The notes: generated from the sequence alone by a model not told the origin. 44,306 bases of DNA from Oscillospiraceae bacterium (GCA_017502285.1 JAFVVH010000072.1:1-44306); one strand, 5' to 3'. Shown: positions 17,720-25,846, counted from the first letter of the stretch. Program-made: numbers and translations.

Positions 17720-18589
17720 ATGGGCTTTTTTGACAAGCTGAAAAAAATCAACATTTTCGCCGGCTTCGGTTCGGAGCTGGACGACGACTTTTACGACGAG
17801 CTGGAGGAGTCCCTCATCCTGTCCGACATGGGCATGGACACCACCCTCAAGGCGGTGGAGGAGCTGCGCCGCCGGGTGAAGGAGGAGCACATCAAGACCG
17901 TGGAGGAGGCCCGCACCTGCATGTGCCGTATCCTCGCGGATATGCTCACCGTGGGGGAGGGGACGCTGAACCTGTCCACCAGCCCCAGCGTGGCGCTGTT
18001 CATCGGTGTGAATGGTGTGGGCAAGACCACTACCATCGGCAAGATCGGCCACCAGCTGAAGGGTCAGAGTAAAAAGGTGCTGCTGTGCGCCGCGGATACC
18101 TTCCGTGCCGCCGCCGCCGACCAGCTGACCATCTGGGCCGAGCGGTCCAATCTGGACATCATCAAGCAGCATGAGGGCGCTGACCCCGCCGCTGTGGTCT
18201 TTGACGCTACCTCTGCCGCCAAGGCCCGCAAGGCCGACGTGGTGCTGGTGGATACCGCAGGCCGCCTGCACAACAAGCAGAACCTGATGAACGAGCTGAA
18301 TAAGATCAGCCGCGTTATTGACCGGGAACTGCCCGGCTGTGCCCGGGAAACTCTGCTGGTGCTGGATGCCACTACCGGGCAGAACGGACTCATTCAGGCC
18401 AAGCAATTTAAGGAAGCTGCCGGCATCACCGGAATCGTGCTCACCAAACTGGACGGCACTGCCAAGGGCGGCATTGCCATCGCCATTGCACAGGAACTGG
18501 GTGTACCGGTCAAGTATGCCGGAGTGGGCGAGGGCATCGACGACCTGCAGCCCTTTGACGCGCTGGAGTTTGCACAAGCGCTGATTTGA
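17720..18589 (+). CDS. ftsY: Signal recognition particle receptor FtsY
   Basis: Product of 289 residues containing only the N and G domains; the acidic A domain of enterobacterial FtsY is absent, as is usual in Firmicutes. GTPase motifs are GVNGVGKTTTIGKIGHQLKG (G1), DTFRAAAADQL, LVDTAGRLHNK (G3), LTKLDGTAKGG (G4) and YAGVGEGIDDLQPF. It docks ribosome-SRP complexes at the membrane by forming a GTP-bound heterodimer with Ffh. It is 18 bases downstream of smc, an arrangement common in Firmicutes (usually with rnc upstream, which is not seen here). Confidence 0.97.
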   Translation: MGFFDKLKKINIFAGFGSELDDDFYDELEESLILSDMGMDTTLKAVEELRRRVKEEHIKTVEEARTCMCRILADMLTVGEGTLNLSTSPSVALFIGVNGVGKTTTIGKIGHQLKGQSKKVLLCAADTFRAAAADQLTIWAERSNLDIIKQHEGADPAAVVFDATSAAKARKADVVLVDTAGRLHNKQNLMNELNKISRVIDRELPGCARETLLVLDATTGQNGLIQAKQFKEAAGITGIVLTKLDGTAKGGIAIAIAQELGVPVKYAGVGEGIDDLQPFDALEFAQALI

Positions 18590-18603
18590 GCGGGAGGTTG
18601 AGT

Positions 18604-18804
18604 ATGACAGACTGGATCATTCGCATCGTTTATATCATAGGTTTGGTGTTGGGTATTGACCTGTATGGACATCCAGAACGATATGAACGCTTCTGGAACA
18701 GTCTGTGTCCCAAGCGAGCACACACGCTCAGCCGTCTGGCCGGGGTGCTGCTGATCCTTGTCAGCGTTTTATTGGAATTGGGTGCGGATGTGTTCCTGCC
18801 CTGA
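18604..18804 (+). CDS. 66-residue membrane protein in the smc-rsfS operon
   Basis: ATG at 18604 follows GGGAGG and a short spacer. The product has an N-terminal hydrophobic helix (about residues 5-21), a basic middle (GHPERYERFWNSLCPKRAHT) and a second helix (about 44-62), i.e. a two-helix hairpin with a positively charged loop. It is 14 bases after ftsY and 20 bases before rph, so it is almost certainly translated from the operon mRNA. No family is recognised. Confidence 0.72.
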   Translation: MTDWIIRIVYIIGLVLGIDLYGHPERYERFWNSLCPKRAHTLSRLAGVLLILVSVLLELGADVFLP

Positions 18805-18824
18805 GAACAGAAAGGAAGTTTATT

Positions 18825-19547
18825 ATGTCTCGAATTGATGGAAGAACCAATGACGCTCTGCGTCCCATTGAGATCATTCCCCATATCAACAAGTTCGCGG
18901 AAGGCTCCTGCCTCATTCGCTGCGGCAATACTCACGTGCTGTGTACCGCCAGCGTGGAGGACAGGCCACCCCGCCACGTTCCCGAAGGGGAGGGCTGGGT
19001 CACTGCCGAATACTCCATGCTGCCCCGGGCCAACCGGGAGCGATCCCGCCGGGACATTTCCAAACTCAAGCTCAACGGCCGCAGCGCGGAGATCCAGCGG
19101 CTCATTGGCCGCGCCCTGCGCTCGGTGGTGGACATGAAGAAGCTGGGGCCGTGGAATATTACCATTGACTGCGATGTGCTGCAGGGCGACGGCGGCACCC
19201 GCACCGCATCCATCACCGGTGGCTTTGTGGCCATGATGCTGGCATTCCAAAAGATGATGGAAAACGGCCAGCTGACCCAATATCCCGTCAGCGGCTATGT
19301 GGCCGCCGTGTCTGCGGGTATCGTGGACGACGAGCCCATGCTGGACCTGTGCTATGAGGAGGATTCCGCTGCCATGGTAGACCTGAACTGCGTCATGGAC
19401 GATCAGGGCCGACTCATCGAAATTCAGGGCACCGGCGAGGAGCGTCCCTTCACTTTGGCTGAGCAGCAGGAGCTGGTCCGCCTGTGTGAAACGGGCATTA
19501 AGCAACTGCAGGAGATTCAGAAAAGCATTCTGAAGGTTGACCTGTAA
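18825..19547 (+). CDS. rph: Ribonuclease PH
   Basis: Product of 240 residues beginning MSRIDGRTNDALRPIEI. The RNase PH core is clear: VTAEYSMLPRANRERSRRD, GRSAEIQRLIGRALRSVVD, IDCDVLQGDGGTRTASITG and LDLCYEEDSAAMVDLNCVM. It is a phosphate-dependent 3'-5' exonuclease that trims the 3' trailers of tRNA precursors. ATG at 18825 has AAAGGAAG upstream. Pairing with rdgB downstream is a widely conserved bacterial arrangement. Confidence 0.97.
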   Translation: MSRIDGRTNDALRPIEIIPHINKFAEGSCLIRCGNTHVLCTASVEDRPPRHVPEGEGWVTAEYSMLPRANRERSRRDISKLKLNGRSAEIQRLIGRALRSVVDMKKLGPWNITIDCDVLQGDGGTRTASITGGFVAMMLAFQKMMENGQLTQYPVSGYVAAVSAGIVDDEPMLDLCYEEDSAAMVDLNCVMDDQGRLIEIQGTGEERPFTLAEQQELVRLCETGIKQLQEIQKSILKVDL

Positions 19548-19563
19548 AGGGGATTGTATTTAC

Positions 19564-20157
19564 ATGAAATTAGTGCTGGCGAGCAAGAATAAAAAGAAAC
19601 TGGTGGAGCTGAATGCCATTCTGAATCAGCTTGGCATTGAGGTTTGCTCCGAAGCGGAAGCCGGTGTGGACATCGACGTGGAGGAGACAGGGACCACCTT
19701 CGAGGAAAACTCCCTGCTCAAGGCCGAAGCGGTCATGAAGGCCAGCGGCCTGCCTGCCATTGCCGATGATTCCGGTCTGTGTGTGGATGCCCTGCAGGGG
19801 GCGCCCGGAGTCTATTCCGCCCGTTACGGCGGAGAGGGACTGGACGATATGGGCCGAACCAAGCTGCTGCTGGAAAATATGCGGGGTGCGTTTGGTCCAC
19901 GCACCGCCAAATTCGTGTCCGTCATTACCTGCTGTTTTCCCAACGGAGATGTGATCTCCGCCCGGGGAGAGTGTCCCGGTACCATCGCCTTTGCACCCAT
20001 GGGGGAGGGTGGCTTTGGCTATGACCCTGTGTTTTTCGTTCCCCATCTGAAAAAGACCTTTGCCCAGCTGACTGCCGAAGAAAAGAACGCCATTTCCCAC
20101 CGGGGAAAGGCCCTGGAAGCCTTCAAGGTCAAGCTGGAAGAATATTTGAACAAGTGA
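19564..20157 (+). CDS. rdgB: XTP/dITP pyrophosphatase (RdgB/HAM1)
   Basis: Product of 197 residues. N-terminal LVLASKNKKKLVELNAIL, TGTTFEENSLLKAEAV, ADDSGLCVDALQGAPGVYSA, and C-terminal GFGYDPVFFVPHLKKTFA with ISHRGKALEAF are the HAM1 family signatures. The enzyme hydrolyses dITP, ITP and XTP to the monophosphates and so keeps deaminated purines out of DNA and RNA. The chosen ATG (19564) follows AAAGGGGATTG. It lies between rph and yhbY in the operon. Confidence 0.96.
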   Translation: MKLVLASKNKKKLVELNAILNQLGIEVCSEAEAGVDIDVEETGTTFEENSLLKAEAVMKASGLPAIADDSGLCVDALQGAPGVYSARYGGEGLDDMGRTKLLLENMRGAFGPRTAKFVSVITCCFPNGDVISARGECPGTIAFAPMGEGGFGYDPVFFVPHLKKTFAQLTAEEKNAISHRGKALEAFKVKLEEYLNK

Positions 20158-20170
20158 CAAGGAGCAATTT

Positions 20171-20500
20171 ATGGCTGATTTAACAAGTAAGCAGCGTGCC
20201 CAGCTGCGGGGTTTGGCAAACGGTATCGACACCATCCTCATCGTGGGCAAGGACGGCATCGGGGATAACCTGCTCAAGCAGGCTAACGATGCGCTGGAGG
20301 CCCGTGAGCTGATCAAGGGCCGGGTGCTGGAAAACGCGCTCATGTCAGCCCGGGAGGTGGCCGACCAGTTAGCCCCTCTGACCCGCAGTGAGGTGGTGCA
20401 GGTCATTGGAACGAAATTCGTTCTTTACCGTCCCAGCCACCGCAAGGACAAGAAGGATAAAATCGTTCTGGTGCAGGACAAGAAAAAGAACGCAAAATAA
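20171..20500 (+). CDS. yhbY: YhbY family CRM-domain RNA-binding protein
   Basis: Product of 109 residues. LTSKQRAQLRGLANGIDTIL, GKDGIGDNLLKQANDALEARELIKG and VVQVIGTKFVLYRPS match the YhbY/CRM domain. It is known in bacteria as a pre-50S ribosome-associated protein. The lysine-rich tail (DKKDKIVLVQDKKKNAK) would add RNA affinity. It sits 13 bases after rdgB and just before nadD; adjacency of yhbY, nadD, yqeK and rsfS is typical of Firmicutes. Confidence 0.94.
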   Translation: MADLTSKQRAQLRGLANGIDTILIVGKDGIGDNLLKQANDALEARELIKGRVLENALMSAREVADQLAPLTRSEVVQVIGTKFVLYRPSHRKDKKDKIVLVQDKKKNAK

Positions 20501-20535
20501 AGCAGCCCAAACCTCGTACAGGAGAGGTGACACCA

Positions 20536-21732
20536 ATGAAAATCGGAATTTACGGTGGAACATTTAACCCGCCCCATCTGGGCCATATGGCGGCGGCAAA
20601 AACTGCCGCGCAGGTGCTGGGACTGGACAAGTTGATCCTCATCCCGGCGGCCGAGCCTCCCCATAAGCAGCTGCCCGAAGGGTCTGCCAGCCCGGAGCAG
20701 CGCCTTGAGATGGTGCGTTTGATGGCAGACAACCTGAACATGCCCGGTGTGGTGCAGGTGTCGGACGTGGAGCTGCGCAGGCAGGGGAAAAGCTATACCT
20801 CCGATACACTGACCGTGATCAAAGCCTTCTACCCGGAGGCAGAGTTGTGGCTGCTCATGGGGACAGATATGTTTCTCACCCTCCAGAACTGGCACAAGCC
20901 GGAACGGATCATGGAGCTGGCCGGAATCTGTGCCTTTGGCCGGACCGAACAGGACGGGGAGGAACTGTTTGCGCCCCAACGCAAATTCCTGCAGGAAAAG
21001 TATAATGCCAGATTGACCACGATCACGCTGCCCGGTCTGGTGGATATCTCATCCACACAGCTGCGGGAGGTGCTGGATGACGGTCAGGGTGAGGAGTATT
21101 TGTGCCCTGCGGTATACGGCTATATCCTGATGAACGGACTGTATGGAACGAAGGCCGATCTGAAGCATTTGGACCTGCCTGAGCTGCGGGCCTGCTCCTA
21201 CTCCATGGTGCGCGCCAAGCGCATCCCCCACATTCGGGGGACGGAGGAGGAGGCGGTGCGCCTTGCCAAGCGCTGGGATGTGGATGAGACCTTGGTCCGG
21301 CGGGCGGCAATTCTTCACGACTGTACCAAGTATCTGGAACTGGACGAACAGCTGGCACTGTGCAAAAAGTACGGTGTGGAATTGGACGAGCTGGAGCAGC
21401 GGGCGGTGAAGCTGCTGCACTCCAAGACCGGAGCGTGTATCGCAAAGCATGTTTTTGGAGAAGATGAACAGGTGTATCAGGCCATCTTCTGGCACACCAC
21501 CGGCAAGGTGGGTATGTCCATGGCGGAAAAGGTCATCTATCTGGCTGATTACATAGAGCCCACTCGGGATTTTGACGGTGTGGAGCCTCTGCGCAAGCTG
21601 GCCTATGAAGACATAGACAAGGCCCTGCTTATGGGCATGGAAATGACCATAGAAGAAATGAAACAGCGGGGAAATCCCATACACCGAAACACGCAGGCTG
21701 CCCGCGACTGGCTGTGCAGCCACGCAAATTGA
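20536..21732 (+). CDS. nadD: Fused NadD (NaMN adenylyltransferase) and YqeK (HD hydrolase)
   Basis: One continuous frame of 398 residues joins two enzymes that are usually separate neighbours. Residues 1 to about 200 are NadD: IGIYGGTFNPPHLGHM (nucleotidyltransferase HxGH-type motif), LLMGTDMFLTLQNWHKPE and the SSTQLRE motif. It makes nicotinate adenine dinucleotide for NAD synthesis. Residues of about 215-398 are a YqeK HD domain with IPHIRGTEEEAVRLA, AAILHDCTKYL (the HD pair), HSKTGACIAKHVF and YLADYIEPTR. YqeK homologues are iron-dependent symmetrical Ap4A hydrolases. The ATG at 20536 is preferred over GTG at 20527, which overlaps the ribosome site. Confidence 0.94.
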   Translation: MKIGIYGGTFNPPHLGHMAAAKTAAQVLGLDKLILIPAAEPPHKQLPEGSASPEQRLEMVRLMADNLNMPGVVQVSDVELRRQGKSYTSDTLTVIKAFYPEAELWLLMGTDMFLTLQNWHKPERIMELAGICAFGRTEQDGEELFAPQRKFLQEKYNARLTTITLPGLVDISSTQLREVLDDGQGEEYLCPAVYGYILMNGLYGTKADLKHLDLPELRACSYSMVRAKRIPHIRGTEEEAVRLAKRWDVDETLVRRAAILHDCTKYLELDEQLALCKKYGVELDELEQRAVKLLHSKTGACIAKHVFGEDEQVYQAIFWHTTGKVGMSMAEKVIYLADYIEPTRDFDGVEPLRKLAYEDIDKALLMGMEMTIEEMKQRGNPIHRNTQAARDWLCSHAN

Positions 21733-21743
21733 GGAGAGGGACC

Positions 21744-23183
21744 ATGTCAGATAAAAGAAAATCAAACGCTCTGGGTGTGCTGAAGCGCTACCGTAGCTGG
21801 AAGGCCGGGCTGGAGCCAAAGAAGCGGCTGCGCTGGCGGATCATCCGCATTGCGGCTGCCCTCTGTGTGGGCATTATGCTGCTTTGGACGGCTTATGGTC
21901 TGTTGGTAAACCGACCGGATATCCCTGCGCTGAATAACGGAGTGGATGTGTCTGCAAGCGCCAATCAGGCGGAGGCCAGCGGACGGCGCAGCGGTGTATA
22001 TACCCTGTTGGTAGTGGGTAAGGATACGGGCGGTGGCGGAAATACGGATACCATGATCTTGGCCACCTATGATACCAAAGGGAAGTCGCTGGACGCGCTG
22101 AGCCTGCCCCGGGATACCATGACCAATGTGAGCTGGAATAATAAAAAGCTCAATACCGTCTACAATTACTACAAGGGCAAGGATAAGCAAACACAGGTGG
22201 AAAAGGGCATGACCGCCCTGCGGACCCATGTGGGCAAGCTCACGGGTATCCTGCCGGACTTCTATGTGATGGTGGAGTGGGACGCTGTGGGTGAGCTGGT
22301 GGATGCCATCGGCGGTGTGACCTTCAATGTACCCTACGATATGCACTACGACGATCCCTATCAGGACCTGCATATCCATCAGGAGAAAGGGGAGCGCAAG
22401 CTCACCGGCGAAGATGCCATGCAGGTCATTCGCTGGCGCAAGAATAATGGGAAGTACGGCAATTTCCAAATTGGAGACTCCGGCCGCATGAAGGTCCAGC
22501 AGGACTTCCTTGTGGCGGTGGCAAAAGAGTGCCTGCAGCTCAAGCACCTGATGAATGCATCGGAGTTTGCACGAATCTTTACGGAAAATGTGTATACAGA
22601 CCTGAGCGCGGGCAATCTGGCATGGTTGGCGCAGCAGGCCATTGGCATGGATGCCGAGCAGGACGTTCACTTCCACACCATGCCCTATACACCTTATACC
22701 CGCAATACGGCTTACGTGCTGCCTGTGGTGGATGAGCTGCTGGTCATCCTCAACGACGGTATGAATCCTTATAAAAAAGATATTACCGCTGATGATCTGG
22801 AGGTGCTCCAGCTGAAGGGGGACGGTTCCTTGTATCTGACCAGCGGAACGCTGGCGGACAAGGATCTTGCCAAACCCCGCAAGACCAAGCCTGCGGCCAA
22901 GCCGGAGCAGCCGCCTGTTGTGCAATTGCCTGAGGAAGTGCAGCCTGAGCAGGTTCCCGAACAGGAGCAGCAAGTGCCTCCGACCCAGCAGCCTGAGCAG
23001 GGTGCTGATCTGCCGATGGAGGAAATTCCCGCACCGCAGTCGCCTGTGGAACAGCCTGCGCAGCAGGAACATCCGGTGGAAGATGTGCCGGCCCAGTCCG
23101 ACACACAGACAACAACAGATACGACAGACCAGACGGGACAAAATATCAATATTCTGCCCGCCGACCCTGTTCCAGTTCAATAA
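21744..23183 (+). CDS. LytR-CpsA-Psr (LCP) family wall polymer ligase
   Basis: Product of 479 residues. It has a basic cytoplasmic N-terminus, one membrane helix (about residues 36-58) and the extracellular LCP domain with LLVVGKDTGGGGNTDTMILA, ALSLPRDTMTN and GEDAMQVIRWRKNN. A 100-residue proline, glutamine and glutamate-rich tail ends the protein. LCP enzymes move teichoic acid or other polymers from a lipid carrier to peptidoglycan. The charged tail may span the wall or bind other surface proteins (inference). GAGGAGAGG before ATG 21744 fixes the start. Its usual partners tagO and wecB are also in this window, at 26629-28898. Confidence 0.93.
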   Translation: MSDKRKSNALGVLKRYRSWKAGLEPKKRLRWRIIRIAAALCVGIMLLWTAYGLLVNRPDIPALNNGVDVSASANQAEASGRRSGVYTLLVVGKDTGGGGNTDTMILATYDTKGKSLDALSLPRDTMTNVSWNNKKLNTVYNYYKGKDKQTQVEKGMTALRTHVGKLTGILPDFYVMVEWDAVGELVDAIGGVTFNVPYDMHYDDPYQDLHIHQEKGERKLTGEDAMQVIRWRKNNGKYGNFQIGDSGRMKVQQDFLVAVAKECLQLKHLMNASEFARIFTENVYTDLSAGNLAWLAQQAIGMDAEQDVHFHTMPYTPYTRNTAYVLPVVDELLVILNDGMNPYKKDITADDLEVLQLKGDGSLYLTSGTLADKDLAKPRKTKPAAKPEQPPVVQLPEEVQPEQVPEQEQQVPPTQQPEQGADLPMEEIPAPQSPVEQPAQQEHPVEDVPAQSDTQTTTDTTDQTGQNINILPADPVPVQ

Positions 23184-23202
23184 AAGAGAGGAAATACAAG
23201 CT

Positions 23203-23562
23203 ATGACGTCTTATGAAAGCGCGATCCTGCTGGCCGAGGCTCTGGACAGCAAAAAGGGAATTGATATCAAAGTGCTGCACACCGAGCAGCTGACCACGCT
23301 GGCCGACTACTTTGTGATCTGTTCAGCCAGCTCGTCAACCCAGATCAAGGCCCTGTCCGATGCCTGTGAAAAGGTGATGGACGAGGCAGGTGAGCCCGCC
23401 CACCACGTGGAAGGGCATCGTGGCGGCACCTGGGTGCTGATGGACTTTTCCAGCGTGGTGGTCCACGTGTTTACCGATGAGGCCCGCAAATTCTATGACC
23501 TTGAGCGACTGTGGGGCGATGCCGAGCAGGTGGACATCTCCGGTCATATTCAGCCGAACTGA
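23203..23562 (+). CDS. rsfS: Ribosomal silencing factor RsfS
   Basis: Product of 119 residues with the RsfS/Iojap signature: KGIDIKVLHTEQLTTLADYF, VICSASSSTQIKAL, HVEGHRGGTWVLMDFSSVVV and HVFTDEARKFYDLERLWGDA. It binds L14 (uL14) of the 50S subunit and blocks subunit joining when nutrients are low. A much longer frame covers the end of the LCP gene, but GAGAGGAAA just before ATG 23203 and the family N-terminus support this start. It is the last gene before the operon terminator. Confidence 0.96.
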   Translation: MTSYESAILLAEALDSKKGIDIKVLHTEQLTTLADYFVICSASSSTQIKALSDACEKVMDEAGEPAHHVEGHRGGTWVLMDFSSVVVHVFTDEARKFYDLERLWGDAEQVDISGHIQPN

Positions 23563-23564
23563 TG

Positions 23565-23604
23565 AAAAGGGCGCTGAGAGCATTGCTCTTAGCGTCCCTT
23601 TTTT
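23565..23604 (+). terminator. Terminator of the smc-rsfS operon
   Basis: AAAAGGGCGCTGAGAG pairs, with one mismatch, with CTCTTAGCGTCCCTTTT and is followed by T residues. Confidence 0.9.
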
Positions 23605-23614
23605 ATAAAAGCTA

Positions 23615-23644
23615 TTGCAATTACATATGGCAGGAATATATAAT
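23615..23644 (+). promoter_or_regulatory. Sigma-A type promoter of the second ECF S component
   Basis: TTGCAA (23615-23620) and TATAAT (23639-23644) with an 18-base spacer, immediately after the operon terminator. The leader to the GTG at 23674 is only about 25 bases, leaving no room for a riboswitch. Confidence 0.75.
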
Positions 23645-23673
23645 GTGTGCATACTGACATGGGAGTGTTTACT

Positions 23674-24171
23674 GTGAAAAGACAAAGCAGAAAACTGGTG
23701 CTTTCGGCACTGTTCGCGGCGCTGTGCTGTATGATGACTATTGTGATCCAGATCCCGGCTCCAACGGGTTATGTAAATTTAGGCGATTGCGCTGTACTGT
23801 TAGGCGCATGGGTGCTTGGCCCCGTTTGGGGCGGCGGAGCTGCCGCACTGGGCAGTATGATGGCTGATCTGCTGGGCGGCTGGGCGGTCTATGCCCCTGC
23901 TACATTTATCATTAAGTTTCTGGTCGCGGCTGTAGCTGCGTACATACTGCGCGCTGTGAAGGGCCATAAAGGTATGCTTGTGGGCGCAGCAGCGGCCGAA
24001 CTGCTTATGGTAGGCGGTTACTTCCTGTATGAGAGCCTGATTTTGGCACTTGGAGCAGGGGCTGTAGCCAGCATCCCCTTTAACCTCACCCAAGGTGTGG
24101 TAAATGTGGCTGCCGGTGTGGCGGCTGCGGTGCTGCTGGACCGCAGCGGTGTACTAAATAAATTGAAATAA
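23674..24171 (+). CDS. ECF transporter S component
   Basis: Product of 165 residues from GTG at 23674, which has GGGAG eight bases upstream; the ATGs further up have no ribosome site. Five to six membrane segments follow a basic N-terminus (KRQSRKLVLSALFAALCCMM). The pattern PTGYVNLGDCAVLLGAWVLG and GGWAVYAPATFIIKFLVA matches the riboflavin/thiamine-type S-component superfamily (PF07155-like). It binds a micronutrient outside the cell and delivers it through the shared ECF module. Unlike the S component at 6510-7055 it is a single-gene unit with its own promoter and terminator. The ligand is not determined. Confidence 0.85.
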   Translation: MKRQSRKLVLSALFAALCCMMTIVIQIPAPTGYVNLGDCAVLLGAWVLGPVWGGGAAALGSMMADLLGGWAVYAPATFIIKFLVAAVAAYILRAVKGHKGMLVGAAAAELLMVGGYFLYESLILALGAGAVASIPFNLTQGVVNVAAGVAAAVLLDRSGVLNKLK

Positions 24172-24174
24172 GAG

Positions 24175-24210
24175 AAACTCCCCGATGTGTCATGCATCGG
24201 GGAGTTTTTT
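24175..24210. terminator. Bidirectional terminator
   Basis: Perfect 13-bp stem AAACTCCCCGATG / CATCGGGGAGTTT with a 7-base loop and a T-run on the plus strand. It lies between the ECF gene and the convergent phosphoesterase gene. Confidence 0.92.
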
Positions 24211-24670
24211 ATGCCCTTTTCAGTTGGCAATCAGCGGAATTTTTACTTATGGTGATGATTCCATAATTTCCGCTGTCCCGGACGCTGCCCGGATTCATCA
24301 CCCACAGGCCGTCCTCCAGCCGCTCACAGTAGGGAACGTGGGTGTGCCCGAACAGCAGAATGTGAGCATCACACTTGCGGGCGGCTGCGATGGCTGCACC
24401 ATACCCGCCTTTTACATGCCAGATGTGGCCGTGGGACATCAAAATGCGTACACCACCGTAGGTGACCAGCTTTTGCAGGGGAGAAAATACAAAGCCATCG
24501 CAGTTGCCGGGAACGCTTGCTATGGCCAATTTGGGGTATTCCTGACCCAGCAGGCGGGCATCCTCTTCCAAATCGCCCAAATGGATGACATAGTCGGCCT
24601 GTTCCGACTCTACGGCATTGCGCATACCCTGCAAGGATCGATGGGAGTCGGAAAAAACCAAAAGCTTCAT
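24209..24670 (-). CDS. YfcE/MJ0936-type metallophosphoesterase
   Basis: Product of 153 residues starting MKLLVFSDSHRSLQGM. Calcineurin-like motifs are visible: FSDSH (metal ligands D and H), VIHLGDLEEDARLL, ASVPGNCDGF (GNCD), LMSHGHIWHVKGG and ILLFGHTHVPYC. These small enzymes hydrolyse phosphodiesters with Mn2+ or similar metals. In Firmicutes the gene often lies next to rdgB, but here it is separate. The ATG at 24670 follows GAGGTGACCTT; an upstream in-frame start lacks such a site. Confidence 0.92.
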   Translation of the reverse strand: MKLLVFSDSHRSLQGMRNAVESEQADYVIHLGDLEEDARLLGQEYPKLAIASVPGNCDGFVFSPLQKLVTYGGVRILMSHGHIWHVKGGYGAAIAAARKCDAHILLFGHTHVPYCERLEDGLWVMNPGSVRDSGNYGIITISKNSADCQLKRA

Positions 24671-24733
24671 AAGGTCACCTCTGTGTGCACGCGGCATATA
24701 CTGGATTGAACAAAAAATCGGAGGGAAACAGTT

Positions 24734-25009
24734 ATGGCAAACGGATCAAAGCAAGGCATGGAGCACTTGGGGCAGACAGCCCAAAAACTGAAGGACAACG
24801 GGGCGGTACAGCAGCTGCTGCGGTCAGATGATACCAGACGGATGATGGAATTGCTGGGAAGTCACGAGAAGGTAAAAGGGGCAGCAAAGGCGGCTGCCGC
24901 AGGGAATCCGTCCCAGCTTATGGGGATGATGCAGCAGCTGATGAGCGACCCGGAGGGGGCGCGGCTGGTGGAACAAATCACAAAACAGGCGGAACAGTCA
25001 GGTCTGTAA
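24734..25009 (+). CDS. Unrecognised small helical protein, first of a three-gene cluster
   Basis: Product of 91 residues with GGAGGG before its ATG. It is predicted to be soluble and helical, with two repeated-looking blocks: QQLLRSDDTRRMMELLGSHE and MMQQLMSDPEGARLVEQITK. No signal peptide or membrane segment is present. The block 'QQLMSDPEGARL' resembles motifs of short proteins that I have seen near similar neighbours in Clostridia, but I cannot name a function. It stands 17 bases before the next gene and is divergent from the phosphoesterase gene. Confidence 0.7.
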   Translation: MANGSKQGMEHLGQTAQKLKDNGAVQQLLRSDDTRRMMELLGSHEKVKGAAKAAAAGNPSQLMGMMQQLMSDPEGARLVEQITKQAEQSGL

Positions 25010-25026
25010 GGAAGGGAGGAAGCCCC

Positions 25027-25449
25027 ATGAGCGGCTTGGAGGACAAACTCAATGCCATTCTGGGCAACCAGGAGGCCATGGGGCAAATCATGGCGCTTGC
25101 CCAATCGTTGGGCGTGCAGGAACAGCAGAACACCCGCACAGAGCAGGAGGAAAGCTGGGTCCCGGTCGAAACATGGGGAGAAGAGCGTGAGCCGCAGACA
25201 CAACCGCCTGATTTTGGTTCCTTGCTGGGCAACATCGACCCAAAAATGATGCAGCTGGGGATGCGGCTACTGCAGGAGTACAACCGGGCAGACGACCGCA
25301 ATGCCGCATTGCTGGCGGCGCTGCGTCCATTTGTAAAGGAAGCGCGTTTTGCAAAGGTGGACCGGGCTATTCAGATTGCCCGGCTGTCCCGCGTGATCCG
25401 GGTTCTCTTTGACACCGTGAAAGAAAAGGGGGAGGGTGGGCTTGTATAA
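25027..25449 (+). CDS. Unrecognised 140-residue protein, second of a three-gene cluster
   Basis: Soluble, probably helical at both ends. The N-terminus LEDKLNAILGNQEAMGQIMALAQSLG and a C-terminal half with ALLAALRPFVKEARFAKVDR, followed by IQIARLSRVIRVLF, flank a polar glutamate and glutamine-rich linker (about residues 35-62). The N-terminal block echoes the end of the preceding protein (a short 'LMSDPEGARL/ILGNQEAMGQI'-type helix), suggesting related helical units. It starts after AAGGAAGGGAGGAAGCCCC and overlaps the next gene by eight bases. Confidence 0.7.
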   Translation: MSGLEDKLNAILGNQEAMGQIMALAQSLGVQEQQNTRTEQEESWVPVETWGEEREPQTQPPDFGSLLGNIDPKMMQLGMRLLQEYNRADDRNAALLAALRPFVKEARFAKVDRAIQIARLSRVIRVLFDTVKEKGEGGLV

Positions 25450-25846
25450 CCGGTATATCCCCGGCGCAAACGGTCATACCCGCATCGCGGTGGAAGAGGA
25501 CGCTCCAAAGCATCAAAGGACCGGGGGGCACGCAACCCAGCAAAAGCAGACCCAAAGCCGGCAGAAAAACGGGGAATATAGGGAGCAGGGCTCACGCGCC
25601 CCACAGGATATTTTCAGAAATCTGACAGGGACACTGAATTTTTTCGGCGGAGAGGACAAGAATGCCGGCATGGCCGGCATTCTGAAGTCATTGCATTTAG
25701 AAGATCTGGATAGTGGCGATATTTTGCTGCTTCTGATCGTCCTGCTCCTGTTTTTAGAGGGGGATAATATGGAGCTGGCCATCACGCTGGGACTGATGCT
25801 TCTGCTGGGGCTGGGTGAGGAAAAAAAGGGTGATCAAAAGGAGTGA
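25442..25846 (+). CDS. Unrecognised protein with C-terminal hydrophobic hairpin, third of the cluster
   Basis: Product of 134 residues from a TTG placed six bases after GGGGGAGG and overlapping the previous gene; a GTG two codons earlier is less well spaced. The first 75 residues are polar and glutamine-rich (ATQQKQTQSRQKNGEYREQG). The C-terminus has two leucine-rich segments, ILLLLIVLLLFLEG and LAITLGLMLLLGLG, enough to sit in a membrane. The tail is lysine-rich. Its last 13 bases overlap the end of the convergent gene. No family is recognised; a sporulation role is possible from context only. Confidence 0.68.
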   Translation: MYNRYIPGANGHTRIAVEEDAPKHQRTGGHATQQKQTQSRQKNGEYREQGSRAPQDIFRNLTGTLNFFGGEDKNAGMAGILKSLHLEDLDSGDILLLLIVLLLFLEGDNMELAITLGLMLLLGLGEEKKGDQKE

